NCBI GenBank assembly: GCA_016207585.1
Contig: JACQPI010000156.1
Coordinates: forward strand, 1 to 16,942
Direction of reading: 5' to 3'
DNA: 16,942 bases
DNA from: Elusimicrobiota bacterium
GTDB lineage: Bacteria; Elusimicrobiota; Elusimicrobia; UBA1565; JACRDR01
Below are positions 14,732 through 16,942 of the stretch, piece after piece. The notes below the pieces were generated by a model. It made no database searches. It worked only from the letters and a program-made list of their open reading frames with translations, and was not told the origin of the DNA. Position 1 is the first letter of the stretch. Each line of letters starts with the position of its first letter. Made by a program: the position numbers and the translations under genes.

Positions 14732-15657
14732 ACATCGTCATTCTAGGCGCAACGGGGCTGGTAGGGCACTCTCTCTGGCGGTCGTGGCGTCGGAGGGGCT
14801 GGAACGTGCTGGGCACGGCCCGTTCCAGGGAGTTTCCTGGAATCGAGCGCCTGGACATCCAAGACGGAGCGGCTCTCAGGGATTTGCTGCGCCGCGCGCA
14901 GCCGGAGATCACGGTTCTGGCGGCCTCCAACCCCAACGTCGATTTTTGCGAACGCGACCCTGCGCAAACCCGCGAGATCAACGTGGAGGCCACGCTCGAT
15001 GTCGCCCGGGCGGTCTCCGAGGTGGGCGGGACGTTGGTCTTTTTTTCCTCCGACTACGTTTTCGACGGTTCCCGGCCGTATTTCGTGGAAAACGACCCCG
15101 TGGCGCCCCTCAACGAGTACGGACGGCAGAAAGCGGAGGCCGAGCGCGGCGTTGCGCGCTTGGCGCCGCGCTACCTTATCCTGCGCATTTCGGGGGTGTT
15201 CGGCTGGGAACTCGCCCGCAAGAATTTTGTCCTTCAAATCTTGGACCGGGCTCACGAGAAAAATCAGATAAAGGTCGCCCGGGACCTCTGGTATCATCCG
15301 ACCTACGCGCCCAACCTCGCGGGCGTGCTGGAGGGATTGTTCGCTTCGGGCGCGCGCGGCGTCTACCACGCGGCGGGAGCGGATGAATTCTCCCGATTCG
15401 ACTTCGCGGTGGAGATCGCACGGTGTTTTTCCTTGGACGAGCGCCGGATCGAGCCCGCTCGGTTCCAAGACATCCTGGGCGTCGCTCCGCGCCCGGCGAG
15501 GTCTTCTCTTCGCTCCGTACGTCTGGATCCTTCGGCGCAAAATGGCCTTTGTGGGGCGCGCGATGGACTGCTGGATATGCGGCGGACCCAGGGCGAATGG
15601 GTTCAATACCTGGAAGAATACGGCGTAGCGACGAAGGGGATCGGCGGAGGCGCGTGA
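14728..15657 (+). CDS. RmlD-like NAD(P)-dependent sugar reductase (dTDP-4-dehydrorhamnose reductase family)
   Basis: A 309-residue SDR of the RmlD substrate-binding family, which reduces 4-keto nucleotide sugars in the cytoplasm. It begins MNIVILGATGLVG (GxxGxxG at 7-13). SSDYVFDG at 107-114 is the RmlD-type STDYVFDG motif. The catalytic YxxxK is in YGRQK (Tyr131, Lys135), followed by ILRISGVFGWE. The late PRPARSSLRSVRLD segment corresponds to the PRP..S.L substrate loop of RmlD. It is close to the usual ~290-300 residues. The TTG start at 14728 overlaps the epimerase stop as TTGA and places the Rossmann strand exactly at the N-terminus; a GTG at 14701 would add nine residues of no family likeness. 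Shine-Dalgarno support is poor, so coupling to the previous gene is likely. The substrate could differ from dTDP-rhamnose precursor. Confidence 0.82.
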   Translation: MNIVILGATGLVGHSLWRSWRRRGWNVLGTARSREFPGIERLDIQDGAALRDLLRRAQPEITVLAASNPNVDFCERDPAQTREINVEATLDVARAVSEVGGTLVFFSSDYVFDGSRPYFVENDPVAPLNEYGRQKAEAERGVARLAPRYLILRISGVFGWELARKNFVLQILDRAHEKNQIKVARDLWYHPTYAPNLAGVLEGLFASGARGVYHAAGADEFSRFDFAVEIARCFSLDERRIEPARFQDILGVAPRPARSSLRSVRLDPSAQNGLCGARDGLLDMRRTQGEWVQYLEEYGVATKGIGGGA

Positions 15658-16942
15658 GCCGCCAACGCTACGCGGGTGGGGCCGTTGGTTTTGCGGCCGC
15701 CCTCTTATATTTGTCCTTTCCCTCGGCCCGCTATAATTTCGACGGAGTGGCTTGCGCCATCGCCGTGGATTTGGCGGATTTTCGCCATCTCGTTCACGGC
15801 AACCACCTCGTCTACGGGCTCGTCGGCTATCTGTGGCACTCGTTTTGGAGGATGCTGGGGTACGGGGGCCCCTCCTTGCAGAGCCTCCAGGCTTTAAACT
15901 CCCTCCTGGGAGCCTTGGGCGCCGGTTTGTTCGTCCGCTTGGCAGTGCGCTCGGGAGGCGGGCTTGCGGCGGCGATGGTGGGCGGAGCCGGGCTCATGGT
16001 ATCGCGCATTTACTGGACATGGTCGCTGGAGGCGCAGGTGTACCCTTTGGGGGCCGTATTCCTGATAGCGGCGGCTACCGAGGCGCTTGGCGAGCGGCCG
16101 CGCGCCCCTTACTTGGCGCTGGCTCATGCCGGAGCGATGTTGGGGCACGTGGGGCATGCCATGTTTATTCCGGTATGCCTCTACGCGCTGCCCACGGGAA
16201 AGGAGCGACTTCGTTATGCGGCTTGGCTGGGCGCCGCCCTGGCGATCTGCTACCTGATTGCGGGAATACTTTTCGTTCGGCCCGATTCGATGGGGGATGT
16301 CCGTACGTGGCTTTTGGGCAGCGCCGCGTTGACGCTCGATAAGAGCTTCCAATGGCACGGCGGGTATTCCCTGGGACATCTTCGGGATTGGCTCCGCATT
16401 TCGTTGACGATGTTCGGCGCGGGGGCCTGGGCGGGCGCCGTGTTCCTCGGGTTGGCCGCATGGGGAGCGTTTCGCTCTTGGACGGCCCGCCCGAAAGTCG
16501 CTCGGGTCGCGGCGCTGTGGCTGGCCGGGTACGCCCTGTTGTTCCTGTCTTGGGAACCTTATACGGAAGTCTATCGCATCACGGACCTGATTCCACTATG
16601 GCTTCTCATCGCCGCCGGCGTGCCGCGGCCTAAAAAATGGATGGGAGGATCCGCCGCATTGGCCGCCGGGGTGCTGGCATTGGGCCTGTGGAATCTTCGC
16701 GACGTCATCGTCCCACGAAGCGATCCCGCGCGCAACTCGGGTCTGCAACGGGCTTTATGGATCGCGCGAAAGACCCCGGAGGAGGCTTGGGTGGCGGTGG
16801 ACCATGAGGATCAGGTATACGTCCCCTATTTCGCGCACCGGCGCCCGCTGATTCTAAGGTACCACGTGGCGGATCGCGATTCGCTGTCGCGCCGGATAGA
16901 GGCCATTGGAGCAGCCGGACTCCCGCTCTATGTGGTCCCCGA
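15654..16942 (+). CDS. Polytopic membrane protein, possible GT-C glycosyltransferase (3' end outside window)
   Basis: An open frame of 429 complete codons runs without a stop from GTG 15654 to the window edge. It overlaps the previous stop as GTGA. The product is strongly hydrophobic, with about eight to ten membrane helices up to residue ~350 and the start of a soluble region after it. Early features are YNFDGVACAIAVDLADF (about 25-41), with an acidic residue after helix 1 as in GT-C enzymes, and WTWSLEAQVYPLGAVFL (about 121-137). The latter recalls the S...W..S..AEVY segment of DUF2723/TMEM260-type O-mannosyltransferase relatives. This likeness is by eye and only suggestive. GT-C proteins use lipid-phosphate sugars on the outer face of the membrane. 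Position after nucleotide-sugar genes fits a glycan role. A later ATG start is possible but would lose the first helix. Confidence 0.72.
   Translation, partial: MSRQRYAGGAVGFAAALLYLSFPSARYNFDGVACAIAVDLADFRHLVHGNHLVYGLVGYLWHSFWRMLGYGGPSLQSLQALNSLLGALGAGLFVRLAVRSGGGLAAAMVGGAGLMVSRIYWTWSLEAQVYPLGAVFLIAAATEALGERPRAPYLALAHAGAMLGHVGHAMFIPVCLYALPTGKERLRYAAWLGAALAICYLIAGILFVRPDSMGDVRTWLLGSAALTLDKSFQWHGGYSLGHLRDWLRISLTMFGAGAWAGAVFLGLAAWGAFRSWTARPKVARVAALWLAGYALLFLSWEPYTEVYRITDLIPLWLLIAAGVPRPKKWMGGSAALAAGVLALGLWNLRDVIVPRSDPARNSGLQRALWIARKTPEEAWVAVDHEDQVYVPYFAHRRPLILRYHVADRDSLSRRIEAIGAAGLPLYVVP

Noticed and set aside
1..16942. CRISPR array, insertion sequence, prophage or attachment site
   Set aside because: No regularly spaced repeats, transposase motifs, terminal inverted repeats or integrase were found; the gene train is continuous and in one direction.

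Overview
The window is one long plus-strand gene train from a high-GC (by eye well above 60%), diderm (Gram-negative type) bacterium. Two modules are read in the same direction: a complete type IV pilus alignment and secretin cluster (pilM-N-O-P-Q), then a nine-gene block for assembly of a surface glycan. The lineage cannot be fixed from sequence alone. The gene order and the strong use of ATGA/GTGA/TTGA start-stop overlaps would suit a candidate-phylum diderm such as Elusimicrobiota, but this is a weak guess.

Layout. Bases 1-275 hold no convincing gene. They contain a 9-bp direct repeat, a near-consensus sigma70 promoter (TTGACA, 17-bp spacer, TATAAC) and, about 25 bp after the predicted transcription start, a strong intrinsic terminator, so pilM appears to have an attenuated leader. 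Bases 285-4985 encode PilM, PilN, PilO, PilP and the secretin PilQ. Bases 5019-9498 encode three polytopic membrane proteins: a Wzy_C/O-antigen-ligase-like protein with a C-terminal TPR-like region, a YfhO-like protein, and an LPG_synthase_TM (UPF0104) protein. Bases 9495-11725 encode a SAM methyltransferase and a GT4 glycosyltransferase. Bases 11728-13671 encode an AsnB-type glutamine amidotransferase. Bases 13697-15657 encode two sugar-nucleotide SDR enzymes, a CDP-paratose/tyvelose 2-epimerase-like protein and an RmlD-like reductase. From 15654 to the window end runs a GTG-started membrane protein with a possible GT-C fold, cut by the window edge.

How they fit together. Nine of the thirteen gene junctions are 4-nt start/stop overlaps and the other four gaps are 2-33 bp, with no internal terminator recognised. 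The set therefore looks like one transcriptional unit, or nearly so. PilM-N-O-P link the cytoplasmic pilus motor to the outer-membrane PilQ pore. The second block has parts for making a modified nucleotide sugar (epimerase, reductase, amidotransferase, methyltransferase), building a glycan (GT4, possible GT-C, YfhO-like), moving lipid-linked material (UPF0104 protein) and polymerising or transferring it (Wzy_C-like). Fusion to the pilus operon suggests pilin glycosylation or a co-regulated surface polysaccharide. That link is inference.

The most interesting items are the promoter-terminator leader of pilM, the Wzy_C-TPR protein directly after pilQ as a candidate pilin glycan ligase, the Tyv-like epimerase without its usual pathway partners in view, and a segment of pilQ with unusual codon use.
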